A stretch of 64,000 nt of DNA from Tetracladium setigerum (GCA_031472005.1 PZJY01000003.1:2666001-2730000); one strand, 5' to 3'; positions 1 to 10,195 are shown, numbered from the stretch's first letter. Notes: generated by a model from the letters alone, not told the origin. Numbers and translations are program-made.

Positions 1-212
1 CGAATTTGATGTTTCTTCAGTTGTTTTATTTTATCCCTGTCTATTAAAAGCCAATTTTCCAGTGATCAAATTAATCACCCCGTGAATGTAGCGGATAGTT
101 CCCAGCTTGAAATCCCATCCAGATCCAAGTCCCTAACCTCCAAATTATAAAAGGGCAAAAAGCTATGGGGTAGGGCAGACAGACTACCTAGATCGTTACT
201 CAAATAGCATTA

Positions 213-280
213 CAAACTAGATAATACCACAAACTAGATAATACTACAAACTAAATAGTACCACAAACTGGACTGTACCA
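213..280. repeat. 17-bp tandem repeat, 4 copies
   Basis: Four consecutive 17-bp units of the form CAAACTAGATAATACCA run from 213 to 280 without indels. The reverse complement of the unit resembles the 17-bp unit of the larger array at 6122-6410 (about 12 of 17 positions by eye), so the two arrays may be one family in opposite orientation. Confidence 0.8.
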
Positions 281-882
281 GGAATTTAGTGGTACAAATA
301 ACTTATTGGCGCCACAGGATTTTTTAAGGTACAAATAATTTGTTAGGTGGGTTGTAGTTACCACCTTGGTGGAATATAAATCGGTTATGTGCACAGGTCG
401 TTGTACAGTCAGAGGCGAATTGTTATTTAACACTTACTTCATTAATTATAGATCAAAGATCACTGCCCCACCGTGGCTGTTAAATGCAACAGAAACTTAT
501 GCACCAGCTTATGCAGCAGCTTATTGTAGAATAAGTTTCTATACAATACGCGGTCGTCATGCACCGTGTCGAAGTATTCCATTCAGAGCCAAGATCACTG
601 CCCCACTATGGCTGCTGCATTTGCCCTCCAGCGACGTGCAACAAACAGCTGCGTGGCTGCCGCAATTCGCCAAGGAGATTGCCACGTGACCGGTTGAAGA
701 GAAAACTTCACAGTTGTATTAATATGTATTTTGACCTAGAAGTAATCGAGAAAGGGTATATGTGACACGGAGAACACAGCTCACAGGAGACATGGCCACC
801 CAAGAGACATGGCCACCCAGGAGCTTATTCCTCGGAGCGTATAGCATCGAGGAGCCATCAGCTAGGAGCAGTGCCCAACTAG

Positions 883-970
883 GAGAAAGAAACGAGGAGC
901 GTGTTGGGTCCAGGAGCTGCTGGCTCCTCGGAGCTGTCTCCTGCATGCTGCTAGCTCCTTATAGTATAGG
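883..970 (+). repeat. 88-bp dispersed repeat, copy 1
   Basis: This 88-bp segment aligns without gaps to 8652-8739 with roughly ten mismatches by eye. The shared block contains an internal hairpin (AGGAGC-tgctg-GCTCCT). A further match (CACCCAGGAGCTyATTyCTCGG) lies upstream of both copies, at about 813 and 8568. The hairpin and lack of coding sense suggest a non-autonomous element or its remnant. Confidence 0.75.
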
Positions 971-1179
971 TCGAGGAGCTATTTTCTCCTTGGAACTAGG
1001 TCCTAGGACGGCTTGTGAGTCAGGATGGTATCGATCTGGTCAACCCCGCCAAAAGTTAATGGCACTAACAATTATTCCAGCTCTGAATATGTTCCAGGAC
1101 AGTTGCGCTACTCATACATATTGCAACTGACGGCTTGGCTTAGTGACGTAGTTTGTGGAGCGTCCTACCTCACTTTTAA

Positions 1180-1494
1180 ACAATAAACAAGTATATAACA
1201 GAGCGTTGCATAACAGATTATTTTACAATAAATAATTATATAATAGACTATTGTGCACTAATTAGTTATATAACGAATTATTATGGAACAAGTAGTTATA
1301 TAACAGGGCGTTGTGCAACGCCTTGTTGTACAACAAATAGTTGTGCAACGAGCTATTGCGCAACAAGTAGTTATGTAACCGGGAGTTGTGCAACGATTAA
1401 TTGTATAATAAATAGTTATGCAACGAACTATTGCGCAACAAGTAGTTATGGAACAGGTGGTTATGCAACAAGTAGTTATGCAACAAATTATTAT
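1180..1494 (+). repeat. 15-bp tandem array, 21 copies, open in one frame
   Basis: The sequence divides exactly into 21 units of 15 bp with no indel; a frequent unit is GCAACAAGTAGTTAT. Units diverge at many positions, yet the + strand frame starting at 1180 has no stop through all 21 copies and reads as pentapeptides such as ATSSY, GTSSY, ITGRC and ATNYC, always ending in an aromatic residue or Cys. The frame runs on to a stop at 1585. A stop sits directly before the first unit and there is no early ATG, so no gene is called. Confidence 0.85.
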
Positions 1495-2667
1495 ATACTA
1501 ACGAGACTGCACACTACCGGGAAACTAGAGTTTGATTGTATGGCCCGTAAAAGAATTGATGATCTGAGTAGGCCAACTGTTCCATGATTAAACGAATCCT
1601 GGGGTTCTAGGCCTTCTAGATAAACAGTCCTAGCTGGAAATCTGTCCTAACTCAATGGACCTAGGACACATGAGTCTTTAGGACAGGTCATCCAGGTCGA
1701 AGACACTGTCAGGACGGCTTCTGTCCTACCTATGGCAGTTTCCGTCCTACGGTACCTAGCCTCCCCGGATCGCGTGGAGGCTATGTACTTAGTTTGGTGA
1801 CTCTGTGGCTCATCTGGGTGTTCCCTGACCAAAAGAGCGCCTCAGTTCTCCTTCGATCCTCCTTCGACGGTACACCAAATCAGTAAGACACTTACATCAA
1901 CGGCATCTCTAAATGGCGGCAGTACTGTAGGTGGGTGAGATTAACAACTATGAGTTCTGGTACACGGCATTTCTCGATATGTGCCAGACGGGCAGCGAAA
2001 CACGAAGGGCGAACTCGAGAAGAAGCCGGCGAGCAGAACAGGCAGTTTTAGAAGTATATTATGACTAGACGCAGAAGGCTTCCGGAAGAGAAATTCAAGG
2101 TGGCGAGTATATATAGAAGAAATTGTGTAGAAGATTATTTAGACTAGAAGAGATAATTTTTAAATCTAGGAGAGTTCGAGAAGTACTAATATTCTCGAGA
2201 TTCTCTTCCAGAACAGGGATTCTTCTGGAAAATTTCTTCTGGATGTCACTATCAAGCTAAATATTAATACATTTCCCCTTTCTCATCCTTCTCCTCCTAT
2301 GAGGACGCTGCCAGGAGCTATGAGAGGAGGCTAGTTGGGTACTACTCGAAATGGTTCACTCAAGTGGCAGTAGTGTGTGTGTGAGGAGAGGCAATGACTC
2401 GAGGAGATGGGGTTGACCACGGGGATTTGCTAGATGTTGTGTCTTCACGACATAGATGTGGGTAGTGGGGAGCTAGGGTGGTGAGGTGGGATGATCGCCC
2501 ACGGAGATGTTTGAAACGAGATCCGAAATTTGATTGCACTAGACCACTCTCTATCTTACACCAAAGGAAGCAATCACGTAGATATCTTCCTCTGCCTCTA
2601 ATTTCCAGATCCTAAGAATACAACTCTTCCACCACCTCATAGCACTGGGGATAAAGTTTCTTCCTCC
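1495..2667. other. Intergenic; GTCCTA/TAGGAC motif cluster
   Basis: No gene is recognised. Between about 1600 and 1760 the hexamer GTCCTA and its complement TAGGAC recur in both orientations, forming small inverted repeats. The remainder shows nothing specific. Confidence 0.5.
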
Positions 2668-3468
2668 TCAACGACCCCTTCTCTTCCACCCTTTCAGCTC
2701 TCTTTCCTCTTCCGCATCATCTTCGTGCTTACGCTTCTTGACATTCTCGTCAGTTTCTTGTTCCTCCTTCTCATCTGACACTGCTGTAGCCTCGAGCTCG
2801 CCGGTACTATCGTCGGTTTCTTGTTCCTCCTTCTCATCTGGCTCTGCTGTAGCCTCGAGCTCGCCGGTACTATCGTCGGTTTCTTGTTCCTCCTTCTCAT
2901 CTGACACTGCTGTAGCCTCGAGCTCGCCGGTACTATCATCGGTTTCTTGTTCCTGCTTCTCATCTGGCTCTGCTGTAGCCTCGAGCTCGCGGGTATTATC
3001 GTCGGTTTCTTGTTCCTCCTTCTCATCTGGCTCTGCTGTAGCCTCGAGCTCGCCGGTACTATCGTCGGTTTCTTGTTCCTCCTTCTCATCTGGCTCTGCT
3101 GTAGCCTCGAGCTCGCCGGTACTATCGTCGGTTTCTTGTTCCTCCTTCTCATCTGACACTGCTGTAGCCTCGAGCTCGCCGGTACTATCATCGGTTTCTT
3201 GTTCCTGCTTCTCATCTGGCGGTGCCATCACCTCGAGCTCGCGGGTACTATTGTCGGTTTCTTGTTCCTGCACCTTATCTGGCTGTACTACACTATCGAA
3301 CTCGGAGGTGATTCCCAAGCTATCGTTGGTGAAAAGGTTCTGTCCAAGTTGGAATTTTGCTTTCCATCGTTTATAACCGCGAACATTGATATTAGGAAAG
3401 TAGTCCTGTAGTTGGTCTAAAATGCTATCAGTCGCCTGGGGAGACCGGACAGGCTTGGATGAAGGCAT
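2668..3468 (-). CDS. Acidic protein with 21-residue tandem repeats
   Basis: Single-exon frame of 266 aa from an ATG at 3468. The first 60 residues are non-repetitive (SPQATDSILDQLQDYFPNIN, then a basic stretch with YKRWKAKF). About eight and a half copies of a 21-residue unit follow, with cores EKEEQETDDSTGELEATA, and the tail is a Lys/Arg-Glu mix resembling a nuclear localisation signal (KKRKHEDDAEEE). At DNA level the unit is 63 bp and copies are nearly identical, so copy number should vary between strains. Several other frames are also open across the array because the unit lacks stops. The non-repetitive head and the strongly acidic composition favour the minus strand. No family is recognised; a nuclear acidic protein is only a guess. 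Confidence 0.55.
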   Translation of the reverse strand: MPSSKPVRSPQATDSILDQLQDYFPNINVRGYKRWKAKFQLGQNLFTNDSLGITSEFDSVVQPDKVQEQETDNSTRELEVMAPPDEKQEQETDDSTGELEATAVSDEKEEQETDDSTGELEATAEPDEKEEQETDDSTGELEATAEPDEKEEQETDDNTRELEATAEPDEKQEQETDDSTGELEATAVSDEKEEQETDDSTGELEATAEPDEKEEQETDDSTGELEATAVSDEKEEQETDENVKKRKHEDDAEEERELKGWKRRGR

Positions 3469-4012
3469 CGATCTAAAGTGAGCATAGGCGTAAAGAACGA
3501 GGAAACCGAGGAGAAGGGGTGAATAACGGAGGTTGTGAATGTAGTGAGTGGTAAGGATGGAAGATGTGAGGCATCTTGAACAACAACCAAGCCACTAGTG
3601 GTTTGGCATTTAGAATATCACGTGTTACAGAAATTCCAGTGCCGGATCTTCACGAAAATAATTGGGTCGGTATGCGCGTCATCGAAGGATGAGGGAGTAC
3701 GAAGGCATCTGGTTGGTGAACAAAACAAGGTGCAAGGCATTTGCTCAACTCCCCTGAGGCTTCATGATGCTATCACAGCAGTTTCTTTGGGGAAAAGCTC
3801 AGGACTCGACTCTTGCTATCGGAATCTTGCCCGATCATTACATCTAGTAGTGGCGAACCGTTTTTGGAATAGCGTACTGAAGCTGCACATCTGAATATAG
3901 GGGTAATTTCGAAATTGGAAACCTGACACATAACTCTAATTTACAGCCCTTCTGCTTCTTGAATTGTTTCCTCGACTTCACGTCGTTCGTCTCCTTTCGC
4001 ACAGACATTAGG

Positions 4013-4714
4013 ATGAGCACCGTCGTATCCGATCTATGCCAAGTGTGCAACAAATCTACCGTACATGTCTGCAATCACTGCAAAAGCGCCTACTACTGCT
4101 CAACAACATGCCAACATGCGGACTGGCCGACCCACGCCATCCTCTGCGCAGTCTTCCCCCACTTCGATACTTCGAACCGACCTACCGACAAACACGTTCG
4201 AGCGATCTTTTTCCCAGTCGGCAACACAACGCCTATATTCATTTGGCTTTATTGCGAATGGCACGACGAGGATAATGGCAGATATCAGTATGCCAAATTT
4301 AAACCACTCCTTGGGTCTAAAGCCTTTTCGAGCCAAATTACAATCCAGTACAATGCGGTATTAAAGAGAGAGCTGTCAGATACAATATATGTCTGCCACC
4401 GCGATGCCTTCCTCATCGATGGATCAGAAACCAATAAAAGCATTGCAAACATCGCTACCACCGCACACCATGATTGGCGAGGTCCAATTATTGCATACGG
4501 TAAGGTCGGCGTAGGTTTCTACACACCTGCTTGCAGAGATCTCGATATGACTGATTTTCGACACATCACCGACTTCCTCTTCTCGTACAACTTAAAATCC
4601 ACACTAGCGGCTCAACAGCCCATTGTCGCGCCATTAATTACGCCCATCTTGGCCGCTTGCATTGTTACAGTAGTTTTGGTGGCTCTCAGTCTGCGATTTA
4701 TTTTCACAGGCTGA
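4013..4714 (+). CDS. MYND-type zinc finger protein with C-terminal membrane segment
   Basis: Single exon, 233 aa from the ATG at 4013. Residues 9-46 form a MYND finger (CQVCNKS...CNHCKSAYYCSTTCQHADWPTHAILC) with the expected Cys/His spacing; in known proteins this finger binds peptide partners. The middle (GKVGVGFYTPACRDLDMTDF) resembles uncharacterised fungal MYND proteins. The last 30 residues are a hydrophobic helix (ILAACIVTVVLVALSLRF), suggesting a tail-anchored protein. The first upstream in-frame codons lack an ATG, which fixes the start. It is convergent with the MADS-box gene at 4934-5331. The partner and process are unknown. Confidence 0.8.
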   Translation: MSTVVSDLCQVCNKSTVHVCNHCKSAYYCSTTCQHADWPTHAILCAVFPHFDTSNRPTDKHVRAIFFPVGNTTPIFIWLYCEWHDEDNGRYQYAKFKPLLGSKAFSSQITIQYNAVLKRELSDTIYVCHRDAFLIDGSETNKSIANIATTAHHDWRGPIIAYGKVGVGFYTPACRDLDMTDFRHITDFLFSYNLKSTLAAQQPIVAPLITPILAACIVTVVLVALSLRFIFTG

Positions 4715-4933
4715 GCGACGATGCCAACATTGATGGCTCACCTTCGAGTTAGATTCCTGGATGGGCACTTGGTCTTGTCAATTCACTTGGATGGGCTGCT
4801 TTATCATCTACATTTGCTCGAGGGAGCCTCGGGGCACGGAGCAGCAATTATCAAGGTTGGGATGAAACTAATAAGAATTTATCTATTGGTTTTCATCTGT
4901 TACTTTTGCCCGCCTCGGAATATTGTCGATTAT

Positions 4934-5331
4934 CTATCCTTTAGAGATTTCCCAGCTAAGTTGCTTCTTTGTTGGTCTTCTCAGGCGGTTTCTCGTTTGT
5001 TTGGAATAACGATTCTCCATGTCTTCGGGTAGTATGTTCTTAGGAAGTGGATAGGTCTTTTGCTAAAACTTGTTAACATCGCTGTGTATCTCAAACAAGC
5101 AACCACTTTACTTACTATCTCTGCAAACGATGGCTGCCATGATACATAGTCCCTGGACCTGTACGTAGTATATCGGCCATTCTTGCAGATGAACAAGGCG
5201 ACGTTGATACCCTCGAATTCCCCCAATTCAAACGCTTTTTTGATCAATGTGTCCTTCCTCCTGTCTATTCCCTCATTTTCTCTTTTTCTTTTCTGCCGTT
5301 CGCCGTTGAGTTTTGCGTTTGTAGGATCCAT
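4934..5331 (-). CDS. Small MADS-box (SRF-type) DNA-binding protein
   Basis: Two exons, 5331-5116 and 5062-4934, joined by a 53-bp intron (GTAAGT donor, TTTTAG acceptor, branch GTTAACAA), give 114 aa. Exon 1 carries the SRF/MADS core (RRKDTLIKKAFELGEFEGIN then VALFICKNGRY); exon 2 reads YPLPKNILPEDMENR and ends with a basic tail. It matches a fungal group of very short MADS-like proteins with the motif YPLPKN after the domain. There is no separate activation domain, so it may act as a dimer partner or competitor (inference). Splicing is needed to recover the conserved tail, which supports the model. Confidence 0.75.
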
Positions 5332-5445
5332 AGGGGTGTTTACGCTTAAATGTTCAATGTTGTCTGCTGTGGCGGATACTGCAGTATATATAGTCTAACT
5401 TGGGGAGCCTGAATTAGTCCTCTCGAAATCAAAGCGACGACGAGT

Positions 5446-5555
5446 TACATTTGAATCTATTATCCTCTAGATAACCCACATAGTTCGGTAGTAAGACCCT
5501 CACATTTGATCATACTACCCTCCAGATGACCCACATAGTTTGGTGGTAAAACCCT
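5446..5555. repeat. 55-bp tandem duplication
   Basis: Two adjacent 55-bp units (5446-5500 and 5501-5555) share the core GAyrACCCACATAGTTyGGTrG. They differ at about ten positions and have no indel. The surrounding 5332-6121 holds no recognisable gene. Confidence 0.7.
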
Positions 5556-6121
5556 CACTGTCTAGATGGTTATGTACTATCTATATGACTCTAAGCGGAG
5601 CTTGCCTTCATTGTCAGATGAGCACTCACCTTTGAGTGGGGGTGAGATTACCGAGATCACAACCATTAAAATAAAGAGGATATAATCTACTTACTTCAGC
5701 GTTCCAAAAGCACTAGTGCTAAAAATATATAGGTATAATTAAATTACTAGTAGAAGTAGAAGAAAGCGTGAAAAGACCGCTACAGTGGGAACCGATTTGG
5801 GATCCCTGGCTGGGAAAGGGGGCTACTTCAGGTCCCTCGTTAAAAGGTGCCGATGTCTGGTGAGATGGGTAAGCAGACCTGAGCAGACTTTGAAACTAGT
5901 CTATACTGCAAGTGTGGATTTCTGTCGGCATTTTCCTCCATGGCGGATGTGAGAATACCCCAGATGGAGTGTAGGTTGGCCTCGGCGACAAGGGGATAGG
6001 GGCCATGCCAAGGCTACCCCATTGGGTTATCTCAAGACCCACTACTAGTGGGTCAATGAGCTGATCACTGAGTGGTAACCACCTAGGTTAAGCAGGAGCA
6101 TTATTCTGCTGGTCCATGACC

Positions 6122-6410
6122 ACCACTGATTTGATCGTACTACTGTTTTGACAGTACTACTAGCTTGGTAGTACCACTAATTTAATTGTACCACTAATTT
6201 ATTTGTACCACTAATTTATTTGTACTACTAATTTAAAAGTACTTCTGATTTGATTGTACTTCTGATCTAATTGTACGACTAATTTGAAAGTACTATTAAT
6301 TTGAAAGTACTACCGATTTAAAAGTACTATTAATTTGATAGTACTACCGATTTAATTGTACTATTGATTTGATAGTACTATTGATTTGATAGTACTACTG
6401 ATTTGACAGT
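6122..6410 (+). repeat. 17-bp tandem array, about 17 copies
   Basis: The block splits into 17-bp units such as ACTATTGATTTGATAGT with no indel, plus a degraded unit after 6410. The period is not a multiple of three and all frames carry stops, so it is not coding. Most substitutions fall at a few positions (4-6 and 12-15) while the flanking ACT and GT are kept. It resembles the smaller inverted array at 213-280. Confidence 0.85.
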
Positions 6411-6457
6411 ACTATTAAATCAGTTATACAGCAGATTATTTATATTACCCTTCGAGT

Positions 6458-6868
6458 TCATTGCTTTCCACTCACACCAATCGCTGTATTTTCACTAATT
6501 ATGCGTTCGATAGAAGATTGTGTAAGGAACACTCCCAGTTGCTTTGGAGAGGAAGTGGCAGTAGAAGAAGGGGAACCCCTCATGGGAAATCGCAACGGGT
6601 GAACCGCCAAGTATTCTCTGACAAGAGAAGCATACCAGCCTCCATCTGCTAAAATCACTTCAACACATCGATCACCCCATCCCCCGTATACACTCTTGAA
6701 TTGTGCCATGTATAATCGATTCCCAAGCTTCTGCTGTAGCTCTACAGAGCTGTGGATACGATCGATGGACTTCAGGGTAGTGTTTTGGAACGTCGACTGG
6801 CGTATTGCTATGACAACAGAGCCTAGGCGGTAGATACTGGCAGAAAGATCACCTTGCGGGAATAACAA
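6458..6868 (-). other. Unrecognised open frame, possibly an exon
   Basis: A 136-codon open frame without an ATG at its 5' end. Its middle (LKSIDRIHSSVELQQKLGNR, QFKSVYGGWGDR) looks protein-like, but no family is recognised and there is no clear donor or acceptor. It is divergent from the PD-(D/E)XK gene at 6963 and could be an exon of a decayed neighbour or a chance frame. Confidence 0.25.
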
Positions 6869-6962
6869 GTTTGCGCACCTTACGTCTTGAAATCTTTCAT
6901 GAGTATAGAGCTACACCCGTGTTGTTTTGATTTCAATTCCAAGTGTCTACCATCTTAAGATC

Positions 6963-8349
6963 ATGGCATCGAAGCAATGCGAAACCTTCTACAATATCAA
7001 TGCCTGGTTGGCGAACACGAGTGATTGGCCAAACTATACCGAGATGCATGAGCAACACGATCAAGATCCTGTAGAATCAATTACATTGCGCCTACGAAGA
7101 AGTTCTACATCCCCGACTCTCCCTCATTCATCCGTATCACGCACAAGAAAGAAGTCTATAAGTATGAGCGACACGGCCTCGAATACGAGCGAGGGCACGG
7201 CGAAGACGCACACATCTGTTCTTTCTATTCCAAACCGGCCAATGTTGCTCCCAACACCACCATCAACTCGACATCGTTCTCTTAGTCCGACGCGCAAAGC
7301 GCTCAGTCGATTAAAGCAAGCAATCCCTCCGTTGCGAGTCTGCCAGCCTGATATCAGACTGGAACAACCACTTATGGTAGACCGGCTGAGGAGCATACTT
7401 GTTAAGGAGCTGTCGAGTGGGGTAATTCCTCATAGTCTCAAGGTTGAAGCTCTTTCTTTCAACAATGTCTGCAGTGGCTAATCTTATGCAGGCTCGACTC
7501 CAAGCTGTGGATTCAGACCCGGTCGATAGCCATCTGTTCGAGGATCCGATAGTTACACACTCAGCCTCGGACACTGATGCTCTCTGGCAGACGACAAACA
7601 AAATATACAACGAAGCCCGCCGCTGCTTTGACAACCACCTTGACGAGAGTGCATGGATGAAAGTCGTTAACTCAGTTCTTGATTCTGTGTTCGACCAGGA
7701 TTCCTCTATGCTACGCGTCCATAGCATTCAAACGCAATCCATCGACCCCGCCTTCCTCCCCAAACATACATCCCAGTCCTTCGCGAAGAAAGCAGATCTT
7801 GCACTTGCGTTCTCCTCTGACCACCCGACGGTTGCAGCAGCTGTCGAGCTAGTGTATAAAGCATACCCGGATCTGGCGTTAAGCCAGATGACAGACGCTT
7901 ATACGAGTACGGTACCGCTAGTCTGCGGTCTAGAAGTTAAGGAACGAGGAGGGGATTACAACGAGGCAATCGTACAGCTGGCGATTTGGTGTGCTGCAGG
8001 ACTGGAGCATCTGAGTAGGTTGTGGGCACTTAGCGGAAAAGATATTGCAAAGGAGGAGATGCTTCCATTTGTAGGCTGGACGGTCATAGGTCATGACTGG
8101 AGATTTCATATTTCATGGAAGGAAGCAAGTGGAAATGTGGTAAGTCTCCGTCTCTACTTGCTTCTCCATTTGCATCCATCTAACCATAACCCACAGACTG
8201 TGCTTGGCCCATGGCGGTTACTAAACGCTGGCACGGGCAGTCATGCTGAGATTTTAATTCTAATAGCACTGATACGGGCTGTGAGACGTTGGCTAGAGGA
8301 GGAATATTGGGCGTGGCTATGTGGGAATGTGCTGGGTGGCTTGAGGTAA
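6963..8349 (+). CDS. Fungal PD-(D/E)XK nuclease-like protein
   Basis: Three exons, 6963-7421, 7492-8139 and 8197-8349, encode 419 aa. Intron 1 (70 bp) has donor GTAATT, branch GGCTAAT and acceptor TGCAG. Intron 2 (57 bp, GTAAGT...CCACAG, branch TCTAACC) is a multiple of three, so the frame stays open through it. The N-terminus (FYNINAWLANT) and a Ser/Thr-rich linker precede an alpha-beta domain with GLEVKERGGDYNEAIVQLA, which contains the E-x-K signature, and PFVGWTVIGHDWRFHISWKE. This is the layout of the abundant fungal PD-(D/E)XK nuclease-like family (Pfam PDDEXK_12). A nuclease role is inferred from the fold; the biology of the family is unknown. It is intact although many neighbours are decayed. 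Confidence 0.8.
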
Positions 8350-9103
8350 CACAGTACTGTTCGTTTTGATACAGGGGCGCCACGCCTGCCACAAGGCTGG
8401 CAATGACTTCTTCGCATCGTAGTGAGACTCGGAAACCCAGATTAAACTTTTCCATGAGCTGACGTAGCATTTCTGAAAGCGTGGCAAGCATTCAAATACG
8501 TAGATATCCCCTACCTCTCCGGGTAGCTCAAAAAGTGAACAATCAAACAGTAGCCCTAAAACGGCTCACCCAGGAGCTCATTTCTCGGCCATCTTGAACG
8601 GTGACTCACTCAGACCATCACATCAAAGGATGACCACCTCAACCCATAAGAGAGAAAGAAACGAGGAGCGTGTTGAGTCAAGGAGCTGCTGGCTCCTCGG
8701 TGCTATCTCCTGCATACTACTAGCTCCTTATAGTATGGGTAGGTCCCCTTGTATCATTACTTATTGTAGAACGGCCTGACGCTGGGAAATCACGTGGCTA
8801 TCTTCTCGGCAAATTGTGCCAGCCACGCAGCTACTGAAATTATTTGTTGCACTCCAGGCTACTGTCCCCGGAAGACGGTCTAAGTCCAAATCGAGTCTTC
8901 TTGTATCGACTACGAGAGTCGGTTTCGAGACTAGAGCAAGGCAATGCACCAGACAGAGAGCTAACACGATCTATGATTCATGACCTTCGAAGGAAGGAAG
9001 ACTTCTCATCTGTCTATGTAATCAGGCGCCGATCGCAAGAAAGAACACAAAAAGGTAGTAGACAATAACGAAGAGAACCAATCTAGAGAAGCACTTTCGA
9101 AAA
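8350..9103. other. Intergenic with dispersed repeat
   Basis: It contains the second copy of the 88-bp repeat and no recognisable gene. A 74-codon frame at 8844-9068 shows no family resemblance. Confidence 0.5.
8652..8739 (+). repeat. 88-bp dispersed repeat, copy 2
   Basis: Aligns without gaps to 883-970 on the same strand, about 7.8 kb away, including the GGAGCtgctgGCTCC hairpin and the terminal CTCCTTATAGTATrGG. Flanks are unrelated beyond a short upstream match. Confidence 0.75.
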
Positions 9104-9619
9104 ATGCAGATCCCCTTTTTACCACATATTTCGATTGGGGTTAAGGCCGAGCCCGAACGAGTACAACAGGAGGAGAGTACGAAACGATGTTTGGTATTGT
9201 GTATCAGAGCCATGAAATACATGGACCGAATTCAATCCAACCTCTCGGAGGAGTTGTTTCGCAACAAGATCAAAAACCTACAAATCGGCCTCACGCCGGA
9301 AATTTCGGACAAGCTTGATTCCAAGCGAGAGCAATTACAAGAGGAGAAGGAAATTACCGAGCAATGCCTTACTGCTTGTACCACAGCCTTAGAATATATA
9401 TGCCAACTTCAATTCGACCTGTCGGAAGACTTCTCTCGCGATATTGTCAATGACCCAGGAAGACTTTTATCTTCTCATCAACTTGCGGCCAGTGCTCTCC
9501 AGGAGTGTAAGGACATCCTTATACGCACAACCACCGACCTCGAAAAGCAAGCTCAAAATATCACTAGCAAACTGCAAGCGACTCCGGAGGAAGGAATGGG
9601 ACCGGACCAACTTCTTTGA
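9104..9619 (+). pseudogene. Fragment of Helo-like NLR N-terminal region
   Basis: A 171-codon frame with two related helical modules: STKRCLVLCIRAMKYMDRIQ followed by LSEELF, then EITEQCLTACTTALEYICQL followed by LSEDFS, and a coiled coil (ECKDILIRTTTDLEKQAQN). This pattern (E..T.QCL.IC......I...Q......D) is typical of the region after the Helo-like / PigL-type N-terminal domain of fungal STAND proteins. The start of that domain and any nucleotide-binding module are missing. The frame stops at 9619, just before a recombinase remnant on the other strand, so it looks like a truncated NLR gene. Assignment rests on pattern memory, not a search. Confidence 0.5.
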
Positions 9620-9634
9620 GGGTGTTTGAAATAT

Positions 9635-10135
9635 TTGCAATAGACAGCCGCCGCGTCGATAGCAGCGTTGCGACGGGAAAACTCCTCTTCCAAAGTTGCT
9701 CTTGGGAGGGACACAACAGTCTCCACCAAGCGTCTCTATGCTAAGAGACATATCGTCGGACAGTTCCAAGGTAGACTTCACGTCTTCAATAAATTTGTGG
9801 CCAGAGAGTTGCATTTCGATTTCCTGGACCGGATATTCCAACTCCCATTTGGCCTTTTCTGCTCAAGGAGTGCTGCTCTTTTATGCTGACTTACATTGAA
9901 AATATCGCGGCTGAGGAGTTGATAAACAGGCTGCTTCGTGGCGTCGCGTCTTCTCGCCTGGCAAGAAGTTGGCGAATGCAAGGGTCCTCGTTGACGGAGA
10001 GGGTCTCTTCATCCGTGAGCTCTTGCGGTCGATCTGGGTTGCGACTCATCCTACACGCCTGCCCGCATCAACTCATCTTGGGGTTTCAAGCCGCGCAAAA
10101 TGACCGCAATGTCCGCCGTGGCCCGCCGTGAGAGA
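9635..10135 (-). pseudogene. 3' remnant of a second DUF3435/FluG-type recombinase gene
   Basis: Read on the minus strand, frame-shifted segments follow the order seen in a class of DUF3435 proteins: IAVILRGLKPQDELMRAGV; then SRNPDRPQELTDEE and PCIRQLLARRE; then HKRAALLEQ; then AKWELEYPVQEIEMQLSGHKF and LELSDDM; then ETVVSLPRATLEEEFSRRNA. At least four frame changes separate them, one explained by a single missing A in an A-run near 9863. The catalytic half is absent. It belongs to a different subclass from the gene at 10196-12751, so the two are neighbours rather than one split gene. Confidence 0.6.
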
Positions 10136-10195
10136 AGGAAATAGTACTAGACAGGGATGGGTATTTGACGATCTATATATGAAACAAAACGCAGT

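Larger units (their letters stand above)
1..1179. other. Non-coding stretch with minisatellite and dispersed repeat
   Basis: No reading frame here looks like protein. The stretch holds a four-copy 17-bp array (213-280), several GTAC-containing short repeats around it, and one copy of an 88-bp dispersed repeat (883-970). The rest is unremarkable intergenic sequence. Confidence 0.6.

Noticed and set aside
1180..1494. CRISPR-like array
   Set aside because: Units are contiguous 15-mers without spacers, in a eukaryotic context.
2738..3376. 212-codon Ser/Val-rich frame on the + strand opposite the acidic repeat protein
   Set aside because: It is the complement of the 63-bp array and has no unique domain; openness follows from the repeat unit lacking stops.
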